Source of the DNA: Mytilus galloprovincialis
Lineage: Eukaryota > Mollusca > Bivalvia > Mytilida > Mytilidae
Assembly: GCF_965363235.1 (NCBI RefSeq)
Contig: NC_134849.1
Span: 56,873,122-56,937,121, forward strand
Length of the DNA: 64,000 nucleotides
Direction: 5' to 3'
Shown: positions 45,711 through 57,972 of the stretch, one piece after another
How the letters are laid out: each line of letters opens with the position of its first letter
Numbering within the stretch: the stretch's first letter is position 1
Notes under the pieces: model-generated
Databases searched by the model: none
What the model was told of the DNA's origin: nothing
Seen by the model: only the letters and a program-made list of their open reading frames with translations
Translations under genes and position numbers: made by a program

Positions 45711-46084
45711 TAAACGACCGCAAAAAATATTTTGCGTCGTATATTGATGCTATCATGTCGGATTTACCTCCCTTACACTACTTCAAAATTATGTATAAAG
45801 AAAAGTTAGGTTTTGGCCTAATTGCAAATGAGAAGGTGGTAGTAGTTTTCCATTATTTTTTTCTCAAATTTCTCAAATTCCAATTTTTATTTGAAGTTTG
45901 AAAAAGAAATCTTTAATCGCACATTATTGCGAAATATATTTGTAAGATCTTTACATTTATTTGTGTCATAAACTTATATTATGTCAAAAATGTTATCACA
46001 ATCCAAATTCAGAGCTGTATCAAACTTGAATGTAGTGTCCATACTTGCCCCAACTGTTCAGGGTTGTACTTCTGTGGTCGTATA
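45711..46084. mobile_element. TATACGACCGCA-type element, internally deleted copy
   Basis: The left end TAAACGACCGCA (45711-45722) and right end TGTGGTCGTATA (46073-46084) are slightly degraded versions of the ends at 28370 and 29976. GCGTCGTATATTGATGCTAT and GTCCATACTTGCCCCAACTG match the long copy's two ends, but the tandem units are absent, so about 1.2 kb is deleted. CTACGCCCTGCGGAGCACCT follows it as in the long copy. Confidence 0.7.
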
Positions 46085-46570
46085 AAGCTACGCCCTGCGG
46101 AGCACCTGGTTAAAAGATACATGCACAAGTGATAGTCCGGATCAATAAACTGAAGGTTACAGAGAACTATGTTATCTGGAAAAACGATTGGTTGAGGTAT
46201 GTTTTGGTCAAGCTGCAAAATTTTATAAATATTCAGGACATTAAAATCAACCATGTAGTTTTACCCTGATTATATTTAGTTGGATTCATAATGTGCTATC
46301 TTAACAGTAACCCTTCCCTACTCAAGTCGTTACTCTTCCTCAAAATGCCGAATGCTGAACAGAAAACTGCAATATGTAATAAATAAAGTTTTCAGTCCGG
46401 TCGAGGAGACCACACAACCGACTGAACTAGAATGGGCATTACAGGGAACTGACGTTATTCGAATTGACTCATTACAGAAAGTTTTAAGTTATAAAAAACG
46501 AACTGCTCTCTTGAATATAACATAGGCAATAAAGGTAATCAAACAGCTGATTGTCCTGGATATAGCGAAC
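46085..46570. other. Intergenic, nothing recognised
   Basis: After the repeat edge the sequence is unique-looking. A minus-strand frame overlapping 46009-46254 is partly repeat and shows no domain. Confidence 0.35.
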
Positions 46571-46990
46571 ATCCTTGGTGGTTTCGTGGTAGCTTGTTTG
46601 TCTTGAGTGCAGGAGATCGTGAGTTCAAACTACGACCGGTTCATTCCAACGACATAAAAACTGATATTTGCTGCTTCTCCGCTTAGCAAGCGACATTAAG
46701 GATCATTAAGGAGTATGAGCAAAGACTATGGGGGGATTTGGTTTGGAACACTGGCTTCGAATAATATTATAAGTCTTACAATTTCGTATAATTATTTGCT
46801 GTATTCTTCTCAGAGCAGAGACAGGTTGGCTCGGTATCAGAATAATAAGTTTGTGTATCGTGTCATGTTTCTTGCTTAACGTTACCGTGTGAATAAGCTG
46901 CCCTAAGATATTCCTCGCCGTGTTGTATAATATTGTTGTGCACGGCAGATGATTTGTTGATTCAGTATTGACCAGTATTGCTTGCTTAAC
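46571..46990 (+). mobile_element. tRNA-derived SINE
   Basis: A tRNA-like head carries an A-box-like TGGTTTCGTGG (46579-46589) and a B-box-like GAGTTCAAACT (46621-46631) about 40 bases apart, the internal pol III promoter layout. The body (TTGCTGCTTCTCCGCTTAGC, AAGGAGTATGAGCAAAGACT, GGCTCGGTATCAGAATAATA) matches a SINE that I remember as frequent in mussels. The head has several changes from a functional tRNA. The 3' end is approximate. Confidence 0.65.
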
Positions 46991-47646
46991 GTCTAATGAA
47001 CATTATTTTATACGTATGCAGGAAAGTTTTAAAACAACTAATTAATATGCAATAGGTAGGCTCTACAATTTAGGCAGACCGTGATGAATGGCGGGTAATT
47101 TAAACAGCAATTTGAATTTAAGGTACATATACTTGAAAGGAGAAGACATTTTGCCTGACAATATGATATTGACATACATAGTATGATTGTTTGGCATCAT
47201 AGATATTCATGTGTGGTTGATCTCATTGAATCACCATATATATAGGATTGGATACTCTTAACGGAATTTATATTTGGGACTTTTCCTTAAAAAAAATGTG
47301 TTTTGATTAATGTGACAAAACAAACTTCCGAAACTATAATGGATCATTAAGCAGAAGCGTCTCAAACTTCGTACTACTACCAAGCAGGATGAATAAGCAC
47401 AAATATTTCGGGAGGAGGTTGTTTAAATACGTATTTCTTTAAGTCCAACTGAAATATTTAACCAGATATAAGGTCTCTTTAAAAGGCATGTTAAAGGGAC
47501 ATGACAATTTCAATTCATTTCATGTTATATGAAAGCTAATCCGTTGTCACATTTACCAGTATTGAGTCCAAAAATTTAGATATCGTATGTAACGATTATA
47601 AAAACAAAATTAAGGAAATATAAAATTCCTAAATCGTCCAGTTTTT
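46991..47646. other. Intergenic, nothing recognised
   Basis: AT-rich unique-looking sequence without coding or inverted-repeat signals that I could find. Confidence 0.35.
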
Positions 47647-48515
47647 TATACGACCGCAATTTTTTGGGGGATCGTATAATGGTATGATGTCGTCGTCTGC
47701 GTCGTCGTCTGCGTTCTGCGTCGTCGTCTTTGTCTGTGTCATCCGAAGACACATTTGATTTCCGGACAATAACTTTAGTTGACCGTAAATAGATCTCTTA
47801 AGACTTTGAAATCTAATGAGAAGGTTCAATACCACAAAAGGAAGGTTGGGATTGATTTTGGGGATGATGGTCCCACCGATTTAGGAATAAAGAGCCCCAA
47901 AACAAGCATTTATTTTTTACTTTCAGGATAATAATTTCTGTATAAGTATTTCAATGCTCTGATATTGTACCACAATGTTTAATACCAAAAGTAAAAGGTA
48001 TGGATTCATTTTGGATTCTACGGTGTCAACAGTTTATGAGTTAAGGGCCCAATAGGGGCCAACACAAGTAGTTTTTTAGTTTCTGGACTATAACTTGTGT
48101 GTAAGTGAATGGATCTCTCTGACATTGTACCACAAAGTAAGGCTGTGATAGAGTTTGGGGGTTGTTGTCCAATTCATACAGGAATAAGGCGCCATAAAAG
48201 GGCCAACAACAAGCATTTTTCTAGATTCCAGACAATAACTTGTGTTTAAGTGTATGGATCTCTCTGAAATTGTACTACAAGGTTACATACTACAAAGGAA
48301 AGGCTGGGATCGAGTGTTGGGGTTATTTTTAAAGGGGGAGGGGTCAAAAAGTTTCGGGGTTTCAATTCTTTTAATGGGTTTAATTTTATTTTTTTTAATT
48401 TTTCAACGTTCAAATTTTTGAAAAGTTTCAAGAAGACATCTTTAATTGCACAGTACTGACCAATTGGTTTGTAAGACCTTGACATTTGTTTTGTGTCAGA
48501 AACATGTATTATGTC
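47647..48515. mobile_element. TATACGACCGCA-type element, right end missing
   Basis: A perfect left end TATACGACCGCA (47647-47658) is followed by a GTCGTCGTCTGCGTC run and repeated AAGGAAGGTTGGGATTGATT and AGTTTAGGAATAAGG-like blocks as in the long copy. Near 48440-48510 CATCTTTAATTGCACAGTAC and TATTATGTCAAAAAT match the right part of the copy at 45711, but the TGCGGTCGTATA end is absent. Confidence 0.65.
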
Positions 48516-48635
48516 AAAAATAAGCATCTGTGCATTTTCTGAGTGTTTCCATAAACAGTGGTAGATTTTAGTCAATACACGATTATTAAAGTGAGAAATA
48601 ACTGTGATATTTTGAGAAAAAAATAAGTTTTGATT

Positions 48636-48860
48636 TTAGATACAAAAGCCAAAAGAGGAAAATGATATCAAAGGGACATAGAAACTCATCAGTCAAAAAT
48701 AAACTGACAACGCTTCGGCTAAAAAAAGAGAAAATTACGATCAATAGACAAACAATAGAACACAAGACACAACATAGAAAAACTAAAGACTAAGCAATAC
48801 GAATCCCACCAAAAACTGGGTGAGATCTCAGGTTCCCCGTAAGGGATATCAGATCCTGCT
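48636..48860 (-). repeat. 3' tail of the RT element, third copy (5'-truncated)
   Basis: On the minus strand it reads as 12660-12890 does: CAGATCC... then ACC-GAGATCTCACCCAGTTTT, CTTTAGTTTTTCTATGTTGT, TATTGTTTGTCTATTG and AGC-GAAGCGTTGTCAGTTTA. No RT coding precedes it, which fits a severely 5'-truncated retrocopy. Confidence 0.6.
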
Positions 48861-48939
48861 ACAAATTTGCTGTCATAAAATCAAGCTGGCAGATAGTACT
48901 GGAATTCTTTAACATTAATTGACAAATAATAAGAAACGA

Positions 48940-49250
48940 TACACGCTATGCTCGAGTAGGCAATAGCTCTAGTTTGGCCTCGAGCGTCACTGAAGAGACA
49001 ATCAATGCGCATCTGTAGCAGAACAAATTGTACTATAAAAAAGAAGATGTGGTATGATTGCCAATGAGACAACCGTCCACAAGAGACCAAAATGACACAG
49101 ACATCAACAACTATAAGCCACCATACGGCCTTCAACAATGAGCAAAGCCCATACCGCATAGCCAGCTATAAAAGGCCCCGATAAGACAATGTAAAACAAT
49201 ACAAACGAGAAAACTAACGGCCTTATTTATATAAAAAAAGATGAACGAAA
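48940..49250. repeat. Dispersed mussel repeat, copy related to 37020
   Basis: GGTATGATTGCCAATGAGAC (49038), CACAAGAGACCAAAATGACA, GGCCTTCAACAATGAGCAAA, CCCATACCGCATAGCCAGCT and TATAAAAGGCCCCGATAAGA match 37020-37170 in order. The upstream part (CTCGAGCGTCACTGAAGAGA) is a phrase I associate with the same family. Confidence 0.65.
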
Positions 49251-49259
49251 AACAAATAT

Positions 49260-52200
49260 GTTTGTTTTATAAATTGAAAATAAAACTGAAAACAAAAACT
49301 GTTTGTTTTATAAATTGAAAATATTCAAAACATTGTCCCTTGCACAATACCTTTTGCTTGCACATGCTCTCATAAATTGTGTAGATGTTTTTTTTTTGAG
49401 GAAAAGTAATTGACAATCAAATTCAATAACTTTTACTTTCGTATTTAGTCGGTATACATATTCGAATAGATATGTTTGTGACCATTCTACTCACTCTGTT
49501 CCTACAACCCCTAGGATTAAAAACAGAATTTTCGAAATTTCCTCCGCAAAACATAATAAAAATGTTAGCAAACACGAACCACTATAAAAACAAATTCAAT
49601 ATATGTTTTAAATTGTGTTTTTACAGCTCTTGATCATATACAAAGTAATATCTAGTATATTTTAGGATTAAAACAGCAAAGCTATGTGAAAAAACGGATG
49701 TCCAACGTTACATTTATGAAAAATTGTTTTTTAATTAACTCTCATGCATAGTCACTGATCCTATTTCTTATTCTCTGATCTTCGTGAAGCTCAGCAGGAT
49801 CAACGACATGTGTCGGTTTTTTGTGGCGTTGAAGTCGTTTCTTTGACAAATTTCATTTTAATCGGTGGCTGCATATCAAGCTGGAATAAGAAAAATGTCC
49901 AACGAAGTTTTTCGTTAACTCAACGACTGAAAGTGAATATTAATATGAACAATTGTTTATTTAAAAACGAACGACAAATCTATGTGTACCCAATTCAAAT
50001 CACGTTATCATCTTTATCAATGGATTCAAAAGGTCATCGTCATCGCAACACAATAAATAAATACGTATACACGAAAAATAATTGTGAAAAGAATCGACTA
50101 TTTACGACAACCAATAACTAAACTCAAAATTGATGAACTTTTTCACAACCTGATTATACAACTGTACCAATGGAATAACAAGTAAGAAATACTATTACAG
50201 ACGTTGCGCACGGTATTGGTGTCTCTTTTTAAAATTACGATAGATAGCCGGTTATTCCGATTCAAGCTCATCCTGTTCAATAAAAATCGATGTTCTGCAT
50301 ATCATTTTAAAAGAAATCCATAACTTAAGAAAGATAATTTTGCGCTTTGAAAATTACATGTATGTAATGAAAAAAAGCTCATTTCGATGCCTACAGTGAC
50401 GTCATTTTAAGGGTGCCGCGCTGTTACAATATTGATTTGTGTGCGTCTTTGAAATCTCAGTGTGCATGATGCATTAGTTAGTAGAATATATATTACTAAA
50501 TGAATAGAGTCACATTTTCTTCTTTCACATTAAATCCACGAATATTTTTTTATACTAGTGTAGTGTATTATGTTGTTCATTTCAAGATCTTTTGGGGGTA
50601 ATTGGGGTTAAAATCCATTAATATAATTAGTTCGGATCGAATGTCCTCAACGACGTTCGGCTCTGAAATTTACGTACAATCTGTTCTGTACCACCGTTGT
50701 ACAGGTATTTTCCTCTGATATATATATAAAGTAGCACTCCCACCTGGGATATATGGGTTTAATAGTAAAATCAAATATTTAAACTGGTATTAACAGTGTG
50801 GTCATAATGTACATGTATGCGCAGCAGTCAAACCGACAAAATGTGTTTGATACGAAAACATATGACGTACGAAAACATATGACACGACGATAAACAAGGA
50901 AGTCATAAAATTACATGTGTAATTCATTTCACCAACCAAAATAATTATGAAAAAAGCCGAATTACCACAACCACCAACAACTTAATTTGCTAAATTTGAT
51001 GAAAATTAACGTGGCTGATATACTTTAATAATACAGGAACATCAAGTAAGACTTAATTGTAGTAGTAAGATATAAGTTCCCATAATGTTCATCATAATGA
51101 GTGTACACGTGTAAGTTGCTCCAAACGTGTACATATATATACATGTATGTATGATATGTTAGGATCTAGATGGGGTTTACCTATTAAAGAATTATGGGCA
51201 AAATACTTTGTTTTGGATGTTGGATTGCTGTCGCATCTGCATAATTTGTGCCTGCAGATCTGGATCGACTTTGTTACATGACTGTGACTTGCAGGTCTAA
51301 CTGTTGAACAATATTTTATTCAGACAAGGCTGCAGATGAGGACATTTGTTTTTTTACCATCACATCTTGCATAGGACATTTTGTGCAAAAATAAATGTGT
51401 GGTAGATTTTATTTTGAGGAATCACTTTTAAGAATGTAATCTTGTGTGTTGTGTTGAATTGTATTACAGATCATACAATAAATGCCATTGAGTATAATAA
51501 GAATGTAAAAAAATGAGACCATCAGACGATCTGGGGAATCAAAATTTAAACCCTTAAAACTCGAAATTTTGACTTTTTTAAATTAAAAATTCGACTAATT
51601 AGATGTTGAAATTTCGACTATAAGAAACTAGATATTTCTACTTTCCTCAATAGTTCCACTTTGAAAAAGTCATTGATTGTAGTAAATTGACATGATTGAG
51701 ATATATATTCATATAACTATTCATACCAAACTTGAATAACTTTAAGACAGAACAATCTTGATTTTCTGTAACATGTATTATATTCTTAATATATTTAAAA
51801 GTAAACGTACAACTTGCGGATCAAGGCAGTCCGGCCAGCTGACATTTATTTTGCCATACTCTTTTCACAAATTTTAATACTCTATTTACATGTTTTTTAC
51901 CTAATCACAGAGTCCAAAGACATTCATTACCAAATAAATCATAACAGACACCTTTCATGCACCTAACTATCAGTCTTGTCACCTGTTCTATATGAAGAGG
52001 GGTAACTCAAATATATATTTACTTGAATATAATAATGACATATAATTAGTAATACTTATTTTTGCCTGAACCATTGGGTTCGGTTCAGGCTTCAGAATAT
52101 TGGCGAGATTCGAAATTTAATATCCGGATGCTATGTGAAAAAGAAACAATGCGCATGTCTTGGAGGGAAAAAAATATTTGCATTTAAAAAAATTTAAAAT

Positions 52201-53933
52201 AAAAATAATGACATGTCTTAAAAAAATAAATCACTTACTTAGTTTCATTAAGTAGCCGCATTTGAACATAAAAAAAATGCTATTTAAAGCAGTACCCCTT
52301 TCTGAAAACAGGCAAAATTTGGAAATCAGTCATGTCTATCAAAAGATCTTTAAATCTCATTTTAGTCTATCTTTATGAATGTTTTCTTATTCTTTTGATA
52401 CTGTGAAGCAAGAAGAGTATTCTTATTTATTATTTTTATTGTTTTCCTTCTGTTTGATTGAAGCACATTCAATAGTTTACCCCTCCCCTTTTTTTCAATG
52501 AAATCTACCCAAGTGAGCCTCTTGTTTAAGTCAAAATTATTTTTTTTTTACCAAAAACGTTTTCATATTAAAGAATTTGCTACAATACAACTATCTGAAC
52601 ACAAGAAAGACCATATCTTTCTCTTTTTTGACTATGCTGGTCTTTAAACATGCCTACTATATCATGTTTTTTAGACTGTTCTTGACACAGCAATGCATAT
52701 AAAATTGAAAGAAAATTCAAGAATAAAACAAATTGAAATTAAACTTGGTGTATTTGGTAAGAATATTGACTATTTGTCGCACCTAATCACAAAAATCCTT
52801 GTCAAGAAGTGGTCATTTTATACATATTCTACGTAAATGTCAACAATTGAGCCATAAAAATATTAACCATAAAGAAAAATATTACTTTTGTATGTAGCTG
52901 TCTCTTAAACTTTGCACTAATTTTCAATAAAACTGTGCAACTACAATTTTCATCTCAAGAAGAAGATTCCATTGAAAAAAAATCTCTTCTATATAAAATT
53001 GTGTTCTTTTTAATTGAAAATCATGTATGTAATACCATAAAAATCTCAATTTGGCTCAAACTGTTGTGCTTTGTAAATATATAAATATTTTTGAATAGTG
53101 TCAAGTGTAAAAAAAAGCCTAATTATTACATAATTTCATTTTTTTCAGTGTAACTTGATACCCCAAGATTATTTTCTCTTCAAAAGTCCTTAAATCATGA
53201 TGTTTTATCATTCTGGGCACACAAAAGTCCACATGAGCTACTTCCTTGCAGTGAACATCTGAAATAAAATACCTTATGTAGGTTGAAGTCTTGTAATTGA
53301 CAACTCCATAGGCTTACATGCAAAACAGCTGATCTTTAAAAATAAAAAAAAATAAAAAATACTACATAGAAAAAAATTCATGTTCATATCATGTAAGAAC
53401 TAATGTGTAATTTGTGATTTAATCGAAAAAAGTGGGTCTTGCCACGAAGAATAAAAAGTTACGTAAACCTAAGGTCAAAACATTTTTTTTTCTACTTTCT
53501 GTTTGCCACTTTTACTAGGCCGCACCACTTCCAGTAAACATGATATCCTTTCACTTGCCTGGATTGATATCCCCAAAATATGCAAGATTGTTTTTTAAAG
53601 TCTATATATATATGTTTCAATTCAGCATAAACCCATAATCAAACAGACAAAATTGAGTTCAGAAAAAAATGCAATACAAAGAGTTTCAGACCTGATTTAT
53701 AACCTTTTCAGTGTTGCGAGAGCTTAAGTATAAATGAAAAGGTTTTTTGACGGAAAAATTGAGTTCAGAAAAAAATTCAGAAGAAAATGCACTATTTGGT
53801 TTCCCTCCATGTTTTGACATGCACTGGAAACTGGAGTTGTAATACAAGACTGGTACCTAAACACATGTTATAGTAATCTTCGTCGCTAATATATTTGATT
53901 TTGTCGTCTGCATTTATTAAAAACATATACAGA
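49260..53933. other. Gene-poor stretch, no supported feature
   Basis: AT-rich throughout. TTTTATAAATTGAAAATA-type sequence is duplicated at about 49263-49325. An open frame at 49810-50121 (103 codons, non-ATG start) has no domain I recognise, and the strand opposite gives nothing better. GAGTTCAGAAAAAAAT is repeated at 53657 and 53761 just before the tandem array. I see no RNA genes or clear transposon ends. Confidence 0.4.
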
Positions 53934-54919
53934 ACTAGTATCTCAATTGTTTGTAAAACAATTGAAAGGTCTTTCCTGTAAAATTGATGTTTTCGTAATG
54001 TACTTTGTACGACCTTTCGTTTTATATTCGACAAGCATACCTTCTGAAACTTTTCTCTTTTAACATTTAATGACCTCATCCGGCTACATTTTTGAGATTG
54101 GAAGTATGATATATGTAACATAAAGTAGATGAGCTTTCATTTGATATGCGACAACGCCTTGTTCTAGAAAGTTTGATTTTTGCACTTAATAACCCTATCC
54201 AACTAATTTTTGGAGGTCAGGAATTTGATATTTCAAATGTACACATCATGACCTTTCATTTGATATACAACAACCCTATCTTAAAAGAAAATTTATTTTT
54301 TGCACTCAATAACCCCATCCAACCCATTTTTTGGGAGACGTCAATTTGAAATTTGAAATGTACGCTTTATGTTCTTTCATTTGATATGCGACAACCTTAC
54401 CATCTGAGAAATTTGAATGTTTGCACTAAATGACCCCACCCGTCCCCCTGGGATGAAAAGGGGGTTTAAAATTTTCATTTTTAAGTACAGTTTATTAAGA
54501 CCTTCAATTTGATATATCAGATGACCCCATTTGACAAAGTGCAAATAATGATGCAATATCAACTATATAAATAGAACTTATGCAACTTACAAAGTCAATG
54601 CAAAACTTGAAAATTTCAAATTGATTTTTTGGTGTTTTTTTCCATGGAATCTTTTTGGTATTTGGTCAAACATATAACTATGTTAACCTCTTCAATTTCT
54701 AAAACGTTTTAAGTGGTAAGCTCTTGTTGATTCAGAAATACATGTCTCCGCTCGCAAAACTTCAAACTGCATTATCTCTAAAACGACAATAGATATCTCA
54801 AAACTGTTAAATGATAAATGATCTACAGTTGAAGGACAACATTATAGAAAAATAATTGGGACAATTTCAAAGTTCACCAAGGTCATAATTAATCATCAAA
54901 TATATGATGCAATACCAAA

Positions 54920-55418
54920 CTTGAGAACCGGAAGTCGTAGAGACATGGGACTATCACCATTCAACCCAACACCACTTGACCTTTCAAATATCACAAGGTC
55001 AAGGTCATAGTATAATGTGAAGGTCAAGGTGAAATTTCATCATGACCTGACATTGATCTCAAATTGAAGGTCTTGAACTACTGATCATCTTTGCAGTTTA
55101 TAGTAGGTTGATATCTGTTACCTTTAAAAAGATATACACACAATACTATACTTTTAAGAATCATCCCGTCGTAACTTTTGAACAGATAGTCGGACTCTTT
55201 TGAGCTCAGTATATAAAATGTAGAGCTCGTCGAGAGGAACAGTTTATATGCTGTAAGTATGCAGCAAACTCTTATCGTTTTCTTAATATGAAAGCTTGAA
55301 ATTGCAGCGTAATTTTTTTTTGCACTCAGTGACCTTTGACCTTGGATGCAAATAAAGGTCACATGAACTGAAGATTATTGGTGTAGGTCCCAAGTCTTTA
55401 CGACTTCCGGTTCTCGAG
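54920..55418. repeat. Inverted-repeat block within each array unit
   Basis: TTGAGAACCGGAAGTCGTAG (from 54921) is matched in reverse complement by CTTTACGACTTCCGGTTCTC (from 55396), together about 32 bases with four mismatches, enclosing about 435 bases. The pair recurs in the units at about 56900, 58790 and 60760, suggesting an element captured before the unit was amplified. Confidence 0.75.
54970..55365. promoter_or_regulatory. Cluster of nuclear-receptor half-sites, first array unit
   Basis: AAGGTCAAGGTCA (54995-55007) contains the extended monomer site TCAAGGTCA. More AGGTCA or TGACCT half-sites lie at 54978, 55021, 55043 and near 55356. TGACCTTTGACCT (55330-55342) is a perfect DR1, the element bound by RXR/HNF4/COUP-TF-type receptors. 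The same arrangement recurs in the next three units (DR1 at about 57307, 59190 and 61169). Function is inference: these are sequence matches only. Confidence 0.5.
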
Positions 55419-57905
55419 ATACAAATTTTCAAAAATTGTGTATATTTTTTCAAGGGAAATAACTACTTATAAGGGTTAACAACAAAATGATTGTATGTGT
55501 TAATTAACATTGCCATCTGGTCTTGTACATGTTGCCGTTTTCAAATGGATTCTATCTTGAATACTTTTTGAGAAAAATGTAAAAGAAAGAAATTGCTTCA
55601 AGGGGACATAACTCTCATAGGAAATGATGAAATCCTTAGCAGCCTCATATGGTAACACATCATGATGAGATCTAACTATTGTCCAAATAAGGTCATGATA
55701 TCTTCAAAAACAACGAGGGGGGGGCCATGTCGAAAAAAACCAATAAAAGGGAGATAACTTCTAAAGGGGATGATGAAATCCTACACAGCCTCATCTGGTA
55801 ATACTTCATGATGAGGTCTACCGATGGTCCATATTTGGTCTTGATAACTCAAATAGAAACGAGGGGAGGCCATGTCAAACAAATGCTGGATGAAAAAAAA
55901 AAAAAAAAAAAAACTAGTATCTCAATTGTTTGTAAAACAATTGAAAGGTCTTTCCTGTAAAAGTGATGTTTTCGTAATGTACCTTGTACGACCTTTCGTT
56001 TGATATACGACAAGCATACCTTCTGAAACTTTTCGCTTTTTACTCTTAATGACCTCATTCGCCTACATTTTTGAGATCGGAAGTATGATATATGTAACAC
56101 AGGGTAGATGAGTTTTCATTTGAAATGCGACAACGCCGTGTTCTAAAAAGTTTTATTATTGCACTTAATAACCCCATCCAACCAATTTTTGGAGGTTGGG
56201 AATTCGATATTTCAAATGTTCACATCATGACCTTTCATTTGATATACAACAAACCTATCGTAAAGAAAATTTATTTTTTGCACTCAATGACCCCATCTAA
56301 CAAATTTTCGAGAGACGTCAATTTGAAATGTGAAATGTACGCTTTATGTTCTTTCATTTGATATGCGACAACCTTACCATCTAAGAAGTTTGAATTTTTG
56401 CACTAAATGACCCCACCCTTCCACCTGGGATGAAAAGAGGTTTAAAATTTTCGTTTTTAAGTAGAGTTTATTGAGACCTTCAATTTGATATATCAGATGA
56501 CCCCATTTGACAAAGTGCAAAAAATGATGTAATATCAATTATATAAATAGCAGTTATGAAACTTACAAAGTCAATGCAAAACATGAAAATTTCGAAATGA
56601 TTTTTTTGGTGTTTTTTTCAATGGAATGTTTTTGGTATTTGGTCAAAGATATAACTATGTTAACTTCTTCAATTTCTAAAACATTTTAAGGGGTAAGCTG
56701 TTGTTGATTCAGAAATACATGCTACCGCTCGCAAAACTTCAAATTGCATTATCTCTAAAACGACAATAGATATCTCAAATCTGTTAAATGATAAATGATC
56801 TACAGTTGAAGGACAACATTATAGGAAAAGAATTGGGACATTTTCAAAGTTCACCAAGGTCACAATTAATCATCAAATATATGATGCAATACCAAACTTA
56901 AGAACCGGAAGTCGTAGAGACATGGGACTACCACTATTCAACTCAGGACCACTTGACCTTTCAAATATCACAAGGTCAAGGTCATAGTATACTGTGAAGG
57001 TCAAGGTGAAATTTCATCATGACCTGACATTGACCTCAAATTGAAGGTCTTGAATTAATGATCATCTTTGCACTTTATAGTAGGTTGATATCTGTTACAT
57101 TTAAAAAGATATACACACAATACTATATTTTTAAGAATCATCCCGTTGTAACTTGTGAACAGACTGTCGGACAATTTTGGGCTTATTGTATAAAATGTAG
57201 AGCTCGTCGAGAAGAACATTTTATGCGCTGTATGTATGCAGCAAAGTCTTATCGTTTTCCTAATATGTAAGCTTGAAATTGCAGCGTAATTTTTTTTATG
57301 CACTCGGTGACCTTTGACCTTAGGTGCATATTAAAGGTCATATGAATTCAAGATTATTGGTGAAGGTTCCAAGTCTCTATGACTTCTGGTTCTCGAAATA
57401 GAACTTTTCAAAAAATATTTATAATTTTTAAAGGAGAATAACTCCTTATAAGGCTTAGTAACAAATTAATTGTTTATGTTTATAAACATTGCCATTTGTT
57501 CTTGTATATCTTGCCGTTTTCAAATCGATTCTATCTCTAATACTTTTAAAGAAAAATACAAATAAAAGAAATTGCTTCAAGGGGATATAACTCTCAAAGG
57601 GGATGATGAAATCCTATGCAGCCTCATATGGTAATACATCATGATAATATCTACCTATTGTCTAAATAAGGTCATGATATCTTTTAAAACATTTAGGGGG
57701 GGCCATGTTGAAAAAAATCAGTAAAAGGGAGATAACTTCTCAAGGGGATGATGAAATCCTACAAAAGTTCATCTGGTAAAAGTTCATGATGAGGTCTATC
57801 GATGGTTCAAATTTGGTATTGATAACTCCAATAGAAGCGGTAGGAGGGCGTGCCAAACAAATGCTGGAAGGAAAAAAAAAAGAAAAAAAAACATTAGAAA
57901 AACAA

Positions 57906-57972
57906 TAAGGTCTTTCCTCGGGAAGAGGAAAGACCTTAATAAGGTCTTTCCTCGCGGAGAGGAAAGACCTTA
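57906..57972. repeat. Two perfect 14-bp-stem hairpins in tandem
   Basis: TAAGGTCTTTCCTC (57906-57919) pairs with GAGGAAAGACCTTA (57925-57938) around the loop GGGAA. An identical stem follows at 57940-57953 with 57959-57972 around the loop GCGGA. The hairpins sit at the A-rich junction of the third unit, replacing the usual unit start, whose AAAGGTCTTTCCTGT shares the stem's left arm. Confidence 0.9.

Noticed and set aside
46573-46640. Functional tRNA gene
   Set aside because: A and B boxes are imperfect and the sequence continues into a SINE body; a cloverleaf cannot be drawn convincingly.
49810-50121. 103-codon open frame
   Set aside because: No similarity I recognise, non-ATG start, compositionally like its surroundings.
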